64,000 bases of DNA, from the NCBI RefSeq assembly GCF_018968705.1, contig NZ_CP076668.1, forward strand, positions 1,116,001-1,180,000, written 5' to 3'. Below the pieces are notes generated by a model that was given only the letters and a program-made list of their open reading frames with translations, did no database searches and was not told where the DNA came from. The stretch is from Pseudomonas lijiangensis (GTDB lineage: Bacteria; Pseudomonadota; Gammaproteobacteria; Pseudomonadales; Pseudomonadaceae). The translations under genes were made by a program, and so were the position numbers. Below are positions 17,594 through 30,232 of the stretch, one piece after another. The first letter of the stretch is position 1, and every line of letters begins with the position of its first letter.

Positions 17594-18022
17594 TCAAAGA
17601 CGCTGTAGTCGGTGATCTTGCGGAGGATAACCCTGTTCGCGGTACGAGCGGAAACTCTCTCGTGCCGCCAGACGTATTGCCGGTTCTTCCACGACGACTT
17701 CCGCCACCCGGGCGAAACGCTTGAAGAAGGCCGGGATACGGAGGTCAAGATTGACCAGCAGGTCCTGATGTTGCCCCGGATCGTCCCCAAGGCCCAGTAC
17801 AACCGGAGCCTCGTGATCGCTTTCGGCTTCGCCATGGGGCAGGAAGACTTCGCCCTTGAAGCGCCACAGCCGTGCGTCCAGATCCTCGCGCTGGGCGCTG
17901 TCGCTGCAATGCAGATAGACCTTGTGGCCCAGACGCCAGGCTTTTTCCGTCAGCTTGCAGGCGAAATCCAGGCGTGCCGCAGGATCGGCGCTGGGGAGAA
18001 TGTAAAAGTCGACTTGAGTCAT
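17594..18022 (-). CDS. holC: DNA polymerase III subunit chi
   Basis: This 142-residue protein matches the chi subunit: MTQVDFYILPSADPAARLDFACKLTEKAWRLGHKVYLHCSD at the N-terminus, LDARLWRFKGEVFLPH in the middle, and VVLGLGDDPGQHQDLLVNL. Chi connects the clamp loader (through psi) to single-stranded DNA-binding protein on the lagging strand. The length is typical. It follows pepA by 57 bases, in the usual Pseudomonas order pepA-holC-small protein-valS. Confidence 0.95.
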   Translation of the reverse strand: MTQVDFYILPSADPAARLDFACKLTEKAWRLGHKVYLHCSDSAQREDLDARLWRFKGEVFLPHGEAESDHEAPVVLGLGDDPGQHQDLLVNLDLRIPAFFKRFARVAEVVVEEPAIRLAARESFRSYREQGYPPQDHRLQRL

Positions 18023-18037
18023 GTCTGTTCCAGAGCA

Positions 18038-18072
18038 GGCGGCGTATCGACCGGCAAGGCCGATACGCCGCC
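18038..18072. other. Strong hairpin between pepA and holC
   Basis: GGCGGCGTATCG (18038-18049) and CGATACGCCGCC (18061-18072) form a perfect 12-bp stem with an 11-base loop, in the 57 bases between pepA and holC. No T-run follows on the transcribed strand. It may be an RNA-processing or stability element that separates expression of the two genes. Confidence 0.65.
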
Positions 18073-18079
18073 AGGCATC

Positions 18080-19897
<1,818 letters not shown>

Positions 19898-21019
19898 TTG
19901 ATTGTCTTCCGTTATCTGTCCCGAGAAGTGCTTGTCACCTTGAGCGCGGTAAGCGCTGTATTGCTGGTGATCATCATGAGCGGGCGCTTCATCAAGTATC
20001 TGGCCCAGGCTGCTTCGGGTGCGCTCGATCCGGGCGTATTGTTCCTGATCATGGGCTTCCGTCTGCCGGGCTTCCTGCAGTTGATCCTGCCGTTGGGGCT
20101 GTTCCTCGGCATTCTGCTGGCGTATGGCCGTCTGTACCTGGAAAGCGAAATGACCGTGCTCGCCGCTACCGGCATGAGCCAGCAGCGTCTGCTTGCTATC
20201 ACCATGGCACCGGCCGCCGTCGTGGCGCTGCTGGTTGCCTGGCTGAGCTTCAGCCTTGCGCCGCAAGGTGCAACCCAGTTCTCGCTGCTGATCAACAAGC
20301 AGGATGCGATGACCGAGTTCGACACCCTGGTGCCTGGACGTTTTCAGGCGTTGCGCGACGGTTCACGGATTACCTACACCCAGGAGCTGTCCGAGGACCG
20401 TACCAACCTGAGTGGCGTGTTCATTTCCGAGCGACGCATCTCCACCGACAAGACCAAAGAGCCGAGCATCACCGTGCTGGTGGCCGACAAGGGTCACCAG
20501 GAAGTGCGTGCTGACGGCAGCCGTTTCCTGATCCTGGAAAACGGCTACCGCTACGACGGTAATCCAGGTCAGGCCGATTATCGTGCGATCAAGTACGACA
20601 CCTATGGTGCGATGCTGCCCAAGCCTGAAATCAGCGAGGACGTCACCGACCGTGAAGCCATTCCCACCAGCGAGCTGATCGGCAACGACACGCCACGCTA
20701 TCGGGCCGAGTTGCAATGGCGTATCTCGCTGCCGATTCTGGTCTTCATCGTGACCCTGATGGCCGTGCCGCTGGCACGGGTCAACCCGCGTCAAGGCCGC
20801 TATCTGAAGCTGCTGCCGGCGATTCTGCTTTACATGTCCTACCTGACCATCCTGATTGCCGTGCGCGGCGCCCTGGAGAAAGGCAAGCTGCCGATCGGCC
20901 TTGGCATGTGGTGGGTCCACGGGATTTTCCTGTTGATAGGCATGGCGTTGATTTACTGGGAGCCATTGCGGCTGAAAATGGCGAGTCGCCGTAGCGTAGC
21001 GGAGGTGGCTCGTGGTTAA
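19898..21019 (+). CDS. lptF: LPS export ABC transporter permease LptF
   Basis: This 373-residue inner-membrane protein is half of the permease of the LptB2FG transporter, which extracts lipopolysaccharide from the inner membrane. It has membrane helices at the N-terminus (LVTLSAVSAVLLVIIMSG, LPLGLFLGILLAYGRL), a periplasmic beta-jellyroll in the middle, and two to three helices at the C-terminus (RISLPILVFIVTLMAVPL). I chose a TTG start at 19898 because GGAG lies 8 bases before it and the protein then begins with the usual IVFRYLSREVL. The following lptG overlaps by 8 bases. Confidence 0.93.
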   Translation: MIVFRYLSREVLVTLSAVSAVLLVIIMSGRFIKYLAQAASGALDPGVLFLIMGFRLPGFLQLILPLGLFLGILLAYGRLYLESEMTVLAATGMSQQRLLAITMAPAAVVALLVAWLSFSLAPQGATQFSLLINKQDAMTEFDTLVPGRFQALRDGSRITYTQELSEDRTNLSGVFISERRISTDKTKEPSITVLVADKGHQEVRADGSRFLILENGYRYDGNPGQADYRAIKYDTYGAMLPKPEISEDVTDREAIPTSELIGNDTPRYRAELQWRISLPILVFIVTLMAVPLARVNPRQGRYLKLLPAILLYMSYLTILIAVRGALEKGKLPIGLGMWWVHGIFLLIGMALIYWEPLRLKMASRRSVAEVARG

Positions 21020-22073
21020 GCTCGATCGATACATTGGTAAAAGCGTATTCCTGGCGATCATGGCGGTGCTGGGGATCATTCTGGGTCTGGCGTCGCTGTT
21101 CGCCTTCATCGACGAGATGGGCGACATCAGTGACAGCTACACCCTGATGGATGCTGGCAGCTTCGTCCTCATGACCGCCCCGCGGCGGGTCTACGACATG
21201 CTGCCGATGGCCGCCCTGATCGGTTGCCTGATTGGTCTGGGCACCCTGGCCAGCAGCAGCGAACTGACCATCATGCGGGCCGCCGGTGTGTCCATTGCAC
21301 GCATCGTCTGGGCGGTCATGAAGCCCATGCTGTTCCTGATGGCTGCCGGTGTGCTGGTGGGTGAGTACGTTGCGCCTTACGCTGAAAACCAGGCTCAGGC
21401 CGCCCGCTCGCTGGCTCAGGGCAGCGGCGACTCCCAGAGTGCCAAGCATGGCTTGTGGCACCGTCAGGGCGATGAGTTCATCCACATCAACACGGTTCAG
21501 CCCAACGGGCTGATGTATGGCGTGACGCGCTATCGCTTCGATGAGCAGCACCACATGCTGACGTCGAGCTTCGCCAGACAGGCCAACTACATGACCGATT
21601 ACTGGGAGCTGAAAGATGTCAGCACCACGTATTTCCGTGATGGCAGCACCGAGGTCATCAAGACCCCGGTGGAGCGCTGGGAAGTCTCCCTCAGCCCGCA
21701 ACTGCTGAGCACGGTCATCATGCCGCCCGAGTCGCTGTCGATTTCCGGTCTGTGGAGCTATGCCCACTATCTGGCGGATCAGGGCCTGAGCAATGGTCGT
21801 TACTGGCTGGCGTTCTGGACCAAGGTCCTGCAGCCGCTGGTGACGGTGGCGCTGGTGCTGATGGCAATCTCGTTCATCTTCGGCCCGCTGCGTTCCGTGA
21901 CCCTGGGGCAACGTGTCTTCACGGGTGTGCTGGTCGGCTTTACCTTCCGCATCATCCAGGACCTGCTGGGCCCGTCGAGTCTGGTATTCGGCTTCTCGCC
22001 GCTGTTCGCGGTGCTGGTGCCGGCAGCCGCCTGTGCCCTGGCGGGTGTGCTGTTGCTTCGCCGCGCTGGATGA
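21012..22073 (+). CDS. lptG: LPS export ABC transporter permease LptG
   Basis: This 353-residue protein is the partner of LptF. It starts with MVKLDRYIGKSVFLAIMAVLGIILGL, has the helix pair around VYDMLPMAALIGCLIGLGTLASSSEL that contacts the ATPase, a periplasmic jellyroll, and C-terminal helices (PLVTVALVLMAISFIFGP). The start is GTG at 21012, inside the end of lptF, with a GGAGGTGG site just upstream, which points to coupled translation. A perfect bidirectional terminator follows. Confidence 0.95.
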   Translation: MVKLDRYIGKSVFLAIMAVLGIILGLASLFAFIDEMGDISDSYTLMDAGSFVLMTAPRRVYDMLPMAALIGCLIGLGTLASSSELTIMRAAGVSIARIVWAVMKPMLFLMAAGVLVGEYVAPYAENQAQAARSLAQGSGDSQSAKHGLWHRQGDEFIHINTVQPNGLMYGVTRYRFDEQHHMLTSSFARQANYMTDYWELKDVSTTYFRDGSTEVIKTPVERWEVSLSPQLLSTVIMPPESLSISGLWSYAHYLADQGLSNGRYWLAFWTKVLQPLVTVALVLMAISFIFGPLRSVTLGQRVFTGVLVGFTFRIIQDLLGPSSLVFGFSPLFAVLVPAAACALAGVLLLRRAG

Positions 22074-22088
22074 TCATCCAGTGAGTTG

Positions 22089-22115
22089 AAAAAGCCGACT
22101 TCGAGTCGGCTTTTT
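22089..22115. terminator. Bidirectional terminator between lptG and the RDD gene
   Basis: AAAAAGCCGACT and AGTCGGCTTTTT are perfect 12-base inverted arms around a TCG loop. The A and T tracts let it work for both convergent transcripts. Confidence 0.93.
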
Positions 22116-22123
22116 CATGGGCG

Positions 22124-22609
22124 CTATTTCTGTTTGGGGACCTTGACCAGCAGGGTGCCGGAGTACATGTCATGCCATGTGCGTTGCTGCTTGTCGAACA
22201 GGCTCCAGACAAAGCCCAGCCCCAGGCACAGCCAGGACGCAATGGACACGATAAAGCGCAGCAGCGCCTGCATCAGGCTGATGGCGGTGCCGTCGGCGTT
22301 CTGGACGCGAATGCCCCATACCTGCATGCCCAGCGTCTGACCGCCATGGGTCCAGAACTTGGCGAAGAAACCAAAGGTGACCAGCAGGAGAATGGAGGAG
22401 AGCAGGGGGTCGCCATCCAGCGAGCCGGATTCGGACAGGACACGCAGTCGGGCTTCGCCTATGAAAGCCATCAGCACCAGCTTGTAGACGAAGGCGGTAA
22501 CCAGTTGCAGGGCGAAGCAGAGGAAGGCGTCGTAACAGATGGCTGCCAGACGTCGAGCAAGGCCAGCGGGGGCGAAATCGCCTTGCGGTCGAAGCAGGTG
22601 TTTGGACAT
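22124..22609 (-). CDS. RDD family membrane protein
   Basis: This 161-residue protein has the RDD pattern: PAGLARRLAAICYDAFLCFALQLVTAFVY near the N-terminus (with the conserved Arg and Asp), then two further helices (LLSSILLLVTFGFFAKFWTHGGQTLGMQVWGIRV and LRFIVSIASWLCLGLGFVWSLF), and ends with DKQQRTWHDMYSGTLLV. That ending is typical of the family. RDD proteins are small inner-membrane proteins; some have been linked to ion transport, but the role here is unknown. ATG 22609 is preferred because upstream in-frame residues are unlike the family. Confidence 0.9.
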   Translation of the reverse strand: MSKHLLRPQGDFAPAGLARRLAAICYDAFLCFALQLVTAFVYKLVLMAFIGEARLRVLSESGSLDGDPLLSSILLLVTFGFFAKFWTHGGQTLGMQVWGIRVQNADGTAISLMQALLRFIVSIASWLCLGLGFVWSLFDKQQRTWHDMYSGTLLVKVPKQK

Positions 22610-22662
22610 CGCGAAGCTCTCGATTACGGTCAAGACCGCATCTTACGAAATCGCGTCCATAA

Positions 22663-22697
22663 AAAAGCCCCTGAGATCAATAAAATCAGGGGCTTTT
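22663..22697 (-). terminator. Terminator of the cold-shock gene
   Basis: AAAAGCCCCTGA and TCAGGGGCTTTT form a perfect 12-bp stem with an 11-base loop. The T-run lies on the minus-strand transcript, 12 bases past the stop codon. Confidence 0.9.
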
Positions 22698-22709
22698 CGG
22701 CTTTGGTTA

Positions 22710-22922
22710 TTAACCTTCGGCCTGTACTTCATCAGCCTGCATGCCTTTTTGGCCCTGCACGGCAATGAAGGTCACTTTCTGGCCTTCTTTCAGGCTCTTG
22801 AAGCCGTTACCTTGAATTGCGCGGAAATGTACGAACAGATCCGGACCGCTTTCTGGAGTGATAAAACCAAAACCTTTTTCGTCGTTGAACCACTTGACGG
22901 TGCCGCTCTGACGTTGGGACAT
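22710..22922 (-). CDS. Cold-shock protein (CspA family)
   Basis: This 70-residue single-domain OB-fold protein carries both RNA-binding motifs: [12 protein letters not shown] (RNP1) and DLFVHF (RNP2). It binds single-stranded RNA and DNA as an RNA chaperone. ATG 22922 has an AAGGAA site 8 bases upstream; longer in-frame starts would add residues not found in the family. Pseudomonas has several paralogues and I cannot say which this is. A strong terminator follows, so it is monocistronic. Confidence 0.94.
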
Positions 22923-23316
22923 TTTCTTATTTCCTTGACGCTTGAATTGGTGACAGCCTCTTTCACACGAAAGAGTACTGGGGCTGGTTGCAAGAAGTAA
23001 GAAACGTAGAACGGGATGTAGCAACGCTTTGAGCTACTGCCCAGGTCCAGATTCAGCGACCTATGCAAACACAGTCAGGAAACTCTACGCCAACTCTCGT
23101 TACAAAAACAAGCCCCGGTTTGCCCCTTGTTTTCATGCTTGTCAGAGCGCTGCAGGGATCTTTCAGTCAGGGTGTAAAACTGCCCGTTTATGGACCGTTT
23201 GTGCACTTTGTCGGGGCATTTTTTCGACGACAGAAACCCTGTTGCGCGGCTCTGTGAAAGAGTCATGCAACAGGGCAATTGTGCCGTGAATAATCGCTGT
23301 TTTTTTGACGCGGTTA
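22923..23316. other. Intergenic region upstream of the cold-shock gene and downstream of gcvT
   Basis: This 394-base stretch holds no supported gene. The part next to the cold-shock gene is probably its promoter and a long 5' leader, as is usual for this family, but I cannot define the transcript start. The part next to gcvT has runs of T/A but no convincing terminator stem. Confidence 0.45.
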
Positions 23317-24441
23317 TCAGCCGCGGAAGTAACGTTGCGCAACAAAAGGCATTTTACTTACCCGCATCGGGACTTTCTTGCCGCGTACCACTGCCCAGAC
23401 TGGCGTATCCAGCGCAGTGAAGTGGCTGTCCAGATAGCCCATCGCCAAGGGACCGCCCAGTGTCGGACCAAAACCGCCGCTGCAAACGCTGCCGATTGTC
23501 TGGCCTTCTGCATCGACGATTTCGGTGCCTTCACGCACCGGCGTACGTTCCTGCGGTAACAGGCCGACACGTTTTTTTTCTACACCGGCTTGCTGCTGGA
23601 CGAATATTTTTTCGGCACCGGGGAATCCGCCGGCACGAATACCTTCGGCGCGCCGTGCCTTGGAAACGGCCCACAGCAGGCTGGCTTCGACGGGGGATGT
23701 CTCGACATTCATGTCGTGGCCGTACAGGCACAGACCGGCTTCCAGTCGCAGCGAGTCACGAGCGCCCAGGCCGATTGGAGCCACTTCCGGCTCGTCCAGC
23801 AGGCGACGCGCCAGGGCTTGGGCCTGTGCGGCCGGAACCGAAATTTCATAGCCGTCTTCGCCGGTGTAGCCCGAGCGGCTGACATAGCACTCGCTGCCCA
23901 GCAGCGTGACACGGGTGAACTGCATGAACGTCATGCTCGCCACTTGCGGGGCCAGGCGTGCGAGCACGGTAGCCGCTTGCGGACCTTGCAGGGCGAGCAG
24001 GGCGCGTTCTTCAAACAGGGGTTCTATGGTGCAGTGTGAAGCCAGATGCTTGCGCAGGTGCGCCAGGTCTTCGTTCTTGCAGGCGGCATTGACCACCAGC
24101 ATCAGTTGATCGTTGCCCAGGTTGGCAACCATCAGGTCGTCGAGGATGCCGCCGTTTTCGTTGGTGAACATCGCATAGCGCTGCATGCCGACCGGCAGGT
24201 CGATGATGTCCACCGGGACCAGGGTTTCCAGTGCCTGCGCGGCGCCTGCACCGGTCAGAAGAATCTGGCCCATGTGCGAGACATCGAACAGACCGGCTTT
24301 TTCACGGGTATGCAGGTGTTCTTTCATGACGCCGGCCGGGTATTGCACAGGCATGTCGTAACCGGCGAAGGGCACCATTTTTGCGCCGAGTTCGCGGTGC
24401 AGGGCGTGTAGCGGTGTGGTCAGCAATTGTTCTGTCGGCAT
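23317..24441 (-). CDS. gcvT: Glycine cleavage system T protein (aminomethyltransferase)
   Basis: This 374-residue enzyme takes the aminomethyl group from the lipoyl arm of GcvH and gives ammonia and 5,10-methylene-tetrahydrofolate. Signature parts are LHRELGAKMVPFAGYDMPVQY, the folate-site Asp in GGILDDLMVANLG, LALQGPQAA, SRSGYTGEDGYEISV, and the C-terminal VGLLPQERTPVREG. It is third in the operon gcvH-gcvP-gcvT, 66 bases after gcvP. Confidence 0.96.
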   Translation of the reverse strand: MPTEQLLTTPLHALHRELGAKMVPFAGYDMPVQYPAGVMKEHLHTREKAGLFDVSHMGQILLTGAGAAQALETLVPVDIIDLPVGMQRYAMFTNENGGILDDLMVANLGNDQLMLVVNAACKNEDLAHLRKHLASHCTIEPLFEERALLALQGPQAATVLARLAPQVASMTFMQFTRVTLLGSECYVSRSGYTGEDGYEISVPAAQAQALARRLLDEPEVAPIGLGARDSLRLEAGLCLYGHDMNVETSPVEASLLWAVSKARRAEGIRAGGFPGAEKIFVQQQAGVEKKRVGLLPQERTPVREGTEIVDAEGQTIGSVCSGGFGPTLGGPLAMGYLDSHFTALDTPVWAVVRGKKVPMRVSKMPFVAQRYFRG

Positions 24442-24507
24442 GATGGATTCCGTTGTGAGAGGAGGCCTTCGCGAAGAACAGGAACGCTCTTCGCGAAGGC
24501 TGGGCGA

Positions 24508-27363
<2,856 letters not shown>

Positions 27364-27373
27364 GGCTCGCTCC

Positions 27374-27757
27374 TCAGGCTTCGGCGTTGGCTTTGATCAG
27401 TCGGTCGTAGGCGTCCTGATCCAGCAGGCCGTTAATGGCATTGGCGTCTTGCGGAATGAAGCGAAAGAACCAGCCTGCGCCCAGCGCATCTTCGTTGACC
27501 AGTTCTGGGGTGCTGTCGAGTTCGGCGTTGACGGCGACCACCTCGCCATCCAGCGGCATATTGATGCTGCTGGCAGCTTTCACCGATTCCACGACCGAGA
27601 CTTCGGCGTGTTGAGTGTAGGTCTGTAATTCCGGAAGTTGCACGTAAACCACGTCACCGAGGGATTCCTGTGCATAAGGCGTGATGCCTACCGTGACACT
27701 GCCATCGGCTTCGGCCCGCAGCCATTCGTGTTCAACGGTGAATCGCAACTCGCTCAT
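27374..27757 (-). CDS. gcvH: Glycine cleavage system H protein
   Basis: This 127-residue carrier protein shuttles the aminomethyl intermediate on a lipoyl arm. The lipoyl-lysine lies in [11 protein letters not shown], with the family's conserved E-S-V-K-A core, after [34 protein letters not shown]. It is the first gene of the operon and has a short leader of about 47 bases behind a sigma-54 promoter. Confidence 0.97.
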   Translation of the reverse strand: MSELRFTVEHEWLRAEADGSVTVGITPYAQESLGDVVYVQLPELQTYTQHAEVSVVESVKAASSINMPLDGEVVAVNAELDSTPELVNEDALGAGWFFRFIPQDANAINGLLDQDAYDRLIKANAEA

Positions 27758-27815
27758 AACAACTCCTCAAGGGTAAAAGCCAGCGGCGTGCGCTGGTGCT
27801 ATGAGAAGCTGTTCT

Positions 27816-27830
27816 GCAAATTTGCGGCCA
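27816..27830 (-). promoter_or_regulatory. Sigma-54 (-24/-12) promoter of gcvH-gcvP-gcvT
   Basis: On the minus strand the sequence reads TGGCCGCAAATTTGC, which matches the TGGC-N7-TTGC sigma-54 core with the required 10 bases between the GG and GC pairs. The transcript would start near 27804, about 47 bases before the gcvH ATG. The neighbouring activator carries the sigma-54 contact motif GAFTGA, which supports the call. Confidence 0.8.
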
Positions 27831-27977
27831 ATATGGAATTTGTCTTTTAAATCAATGGTTTATATTGTTTTTGGGTGGGGGTTGTTTTCAGGGCTGTAGC
27901 GAAATCGATACAGTGATGGAGGGCTGCAAAATCCTTATGGGATCAAAGCCTTGCTGGTTGGGGGATTGGAGAGGTTT

Positions 27978-28014
27978 GGAATGGATTCGTTACGGTGGAA
28001 TGATTTTGTTACGG
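27978..28014 (-). promoter_or_regulatory. Two tandem enhancer-binding sites (GcsR type)
   Basis: Two 18-base copies, GGAATG-N4-CGTTACGG (27978-27995) and GGAATG-N4-TGTTACGG (27997-28014), are separated by one base. On the minus strand each reads GTAAC-x-N4-CATTCC. This closely fits the GTAACG-N4-CGTTCC consensus that I recall for GcsR of P. aeruginosa. They lie about 150 bases upstream of the -24 element, as usual for enhancer-binding proteins. Confidence 0.72.
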
Positions 28015-28017
28015 TTG

Positions 28018-28035
28018 TTCGCGAATGAATTCGCT
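28018..28035. repeat. Short REP (GAATTCATTCGC family), single
   Basis: TTCGCGAATGAATTCGCT matches the core of elements at 29733, 42103 and 54817. It abuts the two activator sites. Confidence 0.6.
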
Positions 28036-28072
28036 ATGTGGTCATGCTGATCAGCCAAGGTATCAACAAACC

Positions 28073-28161
28073 TTGTGGGAGGCAGCTTGCTGGCGAAAAA
28101 GGCCTGAAAGCCGACAGATATTCTGCGTCTGATGAAGTCGCCAGCAAGCTGCCTCCCACAA
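28073..28161. repeat. REPIN-type inverted pair, copy B
   Basis: Perfect 24-base arms (28073-28096 and 28138-28161) begin TTGTGGGAGGCAGCTTGCTG; the middle holds AGATATTCTGCGTCTG as in copies A and C. It ends 12 bases beyond the stop codon of the regulator gene. Confidence 0.9.
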
Positions 28162-28173
28162 AGTGAGCAGCCA

Positions 28174-29676
28174 CTACTTACCAATCCCATACTTGCGCAA
28201 CCGGTGCGCAATGGCGGTATGTGAGGTGTTCAGCCGTGCCGCCAGTTGCCGGGTCGAGGGGTGATCGGCATAGAGCTTCTGCAATAGCTCGCGCTCGAAA
28301 TCCTCGACGGCCTGCTCAAGGCTGCCGACTTCGCCATCGTTCTGGCGAGCCACAGCGGTGCCTGCAATATCCAGATCGCCGATATCCACCACTGTGCTTT
28401 CACTGATGGCCGCGGCGCGGAATATCACGTTCTGCAACTGACGCACATTGCCCGGCCAGCGGTTGCCCAGCAGAGCCGGATAGGTGCTGGTTGCCAGGCG
28501 GCATACCGGTCGCTGGATCTGGGTGCAGGCCTGTTCCATGAAATAGCGGGCCAGCAGCAGAATGTCCTGACCGCGCTCGCGCAGTGGCGGGACTTCCAGG
28601 TTCAGCACATTCAGGCGATAGAACAGGTCTTCCCGGAAGGTGCCTTCGCTGACCATCTTTTCCAGATCACGATGGGTGGCGCTGAGGATGCGCACGTTGA
28701 CCCTGACTTCCCGGTCCCCGCCCACTCGCCTGAAGCTGCCATCGTTGAGAAAGCGCAGCAGTTTGGCTTGCAGGTACGGCGACATTTCGCCGATTTCATC
28801 CAGAAACACGGTGCCCTGGTTGGCCAGCTCCATCAGCCCTGGTTTGCCGCCACGCTGGGCGCCGGTGAACGCGCCGGGCGCATAGCCGAACAGTTCGCTT
28901 TCAGCCAGGTTTTCCGGGAGCGCCGCACAGTTGAGCGCCAGAAAGGGCTCACCATGGCGAGCGCTGCTGGCGTGACAGGCACGGGCGACCAGTTCCTTGC
29001 CGGTGCCGGTTTCGCCCTGAATCAGCAGGGGCGCATCCAGTGCGGCAACTCGCTGGGCGCGGGCCTTGAGGATGCGGATCGCGGGCGATTCCCCCAGCAG
29101 CGCATCGAAGCCTTCGGCATGGTCGTGATGCAGGGCCGACAAGCGTTCGCCGATCCGGCTGGGCAGGTACAGCGTCAGCAGGGCACCGGCTTCGGTGATG
29201 GGCGTGGCATCCAGCAGCAGGGCTTCGCCATTGAGCGTGACTTCGCGCATGGGCAGGCGAAAACCGTTTTCCAGCAGCGTGGCCTGCAGGCTCGGATCGG
29301 CGAACAGTTCGCCTATGGGTTCGCCTTCGGGTTCTCGGCCGATCAGGGCAATCAGCGCCGGGTTGGCCAGCAACACGTGCCCGGCACTGTCCAGCGCCAG
29401 CACCGGGTCGGTCATGGCGGCGAGCAGGGCATCGAGTTGCAGGTGGCGGCGTTGGCCGGGGAGGATATCGACTACGGTGATCGCTTCGACGCCACGCACC
29501 CGGAACAACGCATCCTTGAGCTCTTCGAGCATCTGATGGCTCAGGGTCGGCGCATCGATGTAAACGTTGGGAGGCACCATCTCCACGGCATCGAGATTCA
29601 GATTGCGTCCACCCAGGATGGCCAGTACTTCCTGGGTGATACCGACGCGGTCGATGAAGCAGACATGGATACGCAT
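28174..29676 (-). CDS. gcsR: TyrR-like sigma-54 enhancer-binding regulator of glycine cleavage (GcsR type)
   Basis: This 500-residue regulator has an N-terminal ACT-like domain (MRIHVCFIDRVGITQEVLAILGGRNLNLDAVEM), a PAS-like domain (LLAAMTDPVLALDSAGHVLLANPALIALIG), an AAA+ domain with Walker A GETGTGKE, the sigma-54 contact motif GAFTGA and Walker B TVFLDEIGEM, and a C-terminal TyrR-type helix-turn-helix (TRQLAARLNTSHTAIAHRLRKYG). TyrR of enterics lacks GAFTGA; its presence and the location upstream of gcvH-P-T match GcsR, which activates glycine cleavage in response to glycine. Tandem sites and a sigma-54 promoter lie between the two units. Confidence 0.9.
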   Translation of the reverse strand: MRIHVCFIDRVGITQEVLAILGGRNLNLDAVEMVPPNVYIDAPTLSHQMLEELKDALFRVRGVEAITVVDILPGQRRHLQLDALLAAMTDPVLALDSAGHVLLANPALIALIGREPEGEPIGELFADPSLQATLLENGFRLPMREVTLNGEALLLDATPITEAGALLTLYLPSRIGERLSALHHDHAEGFDALLGESPAIRILKARAQRVAALDAPLLIQGETGTGKELVARACHASSARHGEPFLALNCAALPENLAESELFGYAPGAFTGAQRGGKPGLMELANQGTVFLDEIGEMSPYLQAKLLRFLNDGSFRRVGGDREVRVNVRILSATHRDLEKMVSEGTFREDLFYRLNVLNLEVPPLRERGQDILLLARYFMEQACTQIQRPVCRLATSTYPALLGNRWPGNVRQLQNVIFRAAAISESTVVDIGDLDIAGTAVARQNDGEVGSLEQAVEDFERELLQKLYADHPSTRQLAARLNTSHTAIAHRLRKYGIGK

Positions 29677-29732
29677 GGGACGTTATGGTTCTGGGTTGCG
29701 AGGGTGGCAAGTATGCCTTGTGGGGTGAGGTT

Positions 29733-29756
29733 TTTCGCGAATGAATTCGCTCCCAC
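29733..29756. repeat. Short REP (GAATTCATTCGC family) with CTCCCACA tail
   Basis: The sequence starts TTTCGCGAATGAATTCGC and continues TCCCACA. It lies between the regulator and the DUF5064 gene and matches the left half of the pair at 54817-54867. Confidence 0.7.
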
Positions 29757-29765
29757 AAAAAACGA

Positions 29766-30122
29766 TTATTCCAGATGCTCGGGCTTTACAGGTTCCCCGG
29801 ATCGGGCATGCAGCTTTTCGCGGATGTCGTTGAACATCCTGTCGTAATCCTTGTGCAGGTCGATGGGCATCGCGGCGCGATTGGGCAGGCCGTATTTGAT
29901 ACCGATGCGGCTTGCGTCGTGGGCGAAGTTGAAGGCCAGATCCCGCGGCAGCCGGAACTCTTCAGTGAAGCTCTTGCCGTTGATCTCGCCCTGCATGGTG
30001 AAGTGCATGGAAGTGCCTTCCTTCGGGTCTTCCTGTACTTCGTAACGAATGTGAATGTCGTAGCTGAACCCCGTGTTTTGCAGGGCAGCATGGATGATGT
30101 GCAGATGACCTGGTTCAAACAT
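29766..30122 (-). CDS. DUF5064 family protein
   Basis: This 118-residue soluble protein starts MFEPGHLHIIHAAL and contains SFTEEFRLPRDLAFNFAHDASRIGIKYGLPN, which I associate with the Pseudomonas DUF5064 family. It has no membrane segment or catalytic motif. The function is unknown. It appears monocistronic and lies between the gcv regulator and the convergently placed heme-locus genes. Confidence 0.75.
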   Translation of the reverse strand: MFEPGHLHIIHAALQNTGFSYDIHIRYEVQEDPKEGTSMHFTMQGEINGKSFTEEFRLPRDLAFNFAHDASRIGIKYGLPNRAAMPIDLHKDYDRMFNDIREKLHARSGEPVKPEHLE

Positions 30123-30232
30123 GGCGGTCGCTCCGTCGCAGAAGGTGAGTGTAGGGGTAGACCCCGGCCCGTTGGCCGAGGTTCAGCACCCTTGACAGGC
30201 ACCCGACAGCATAGCCCTGCGGCACATTTGCG

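Larger units (their letters stand above)
27758..28173. other. gcv control region: leader, sigma-54 promoter, upstream sites, REP elements
   Basis: This 416-base stretch between gcvH and the regulator gene holds no gene. From right to left it has a REPIN copy (28073-28161), a short REP (28018-28035), two tandem activator-type sites (27978-28014), about 150 bases of spacer and the -24/-12 promoter (27816-27830). The leader of about 47 bases is too short for a glycine riboswitch. Confidence 0.75.

Noticed and set aside
27758..27815. A glycine riboswitch upstream of gcvH
   Set aside because: The leader after the sigma-54 promoter is only about 47 bases, too short for a glycine aptamer, and the needed conserved elements are not visible.
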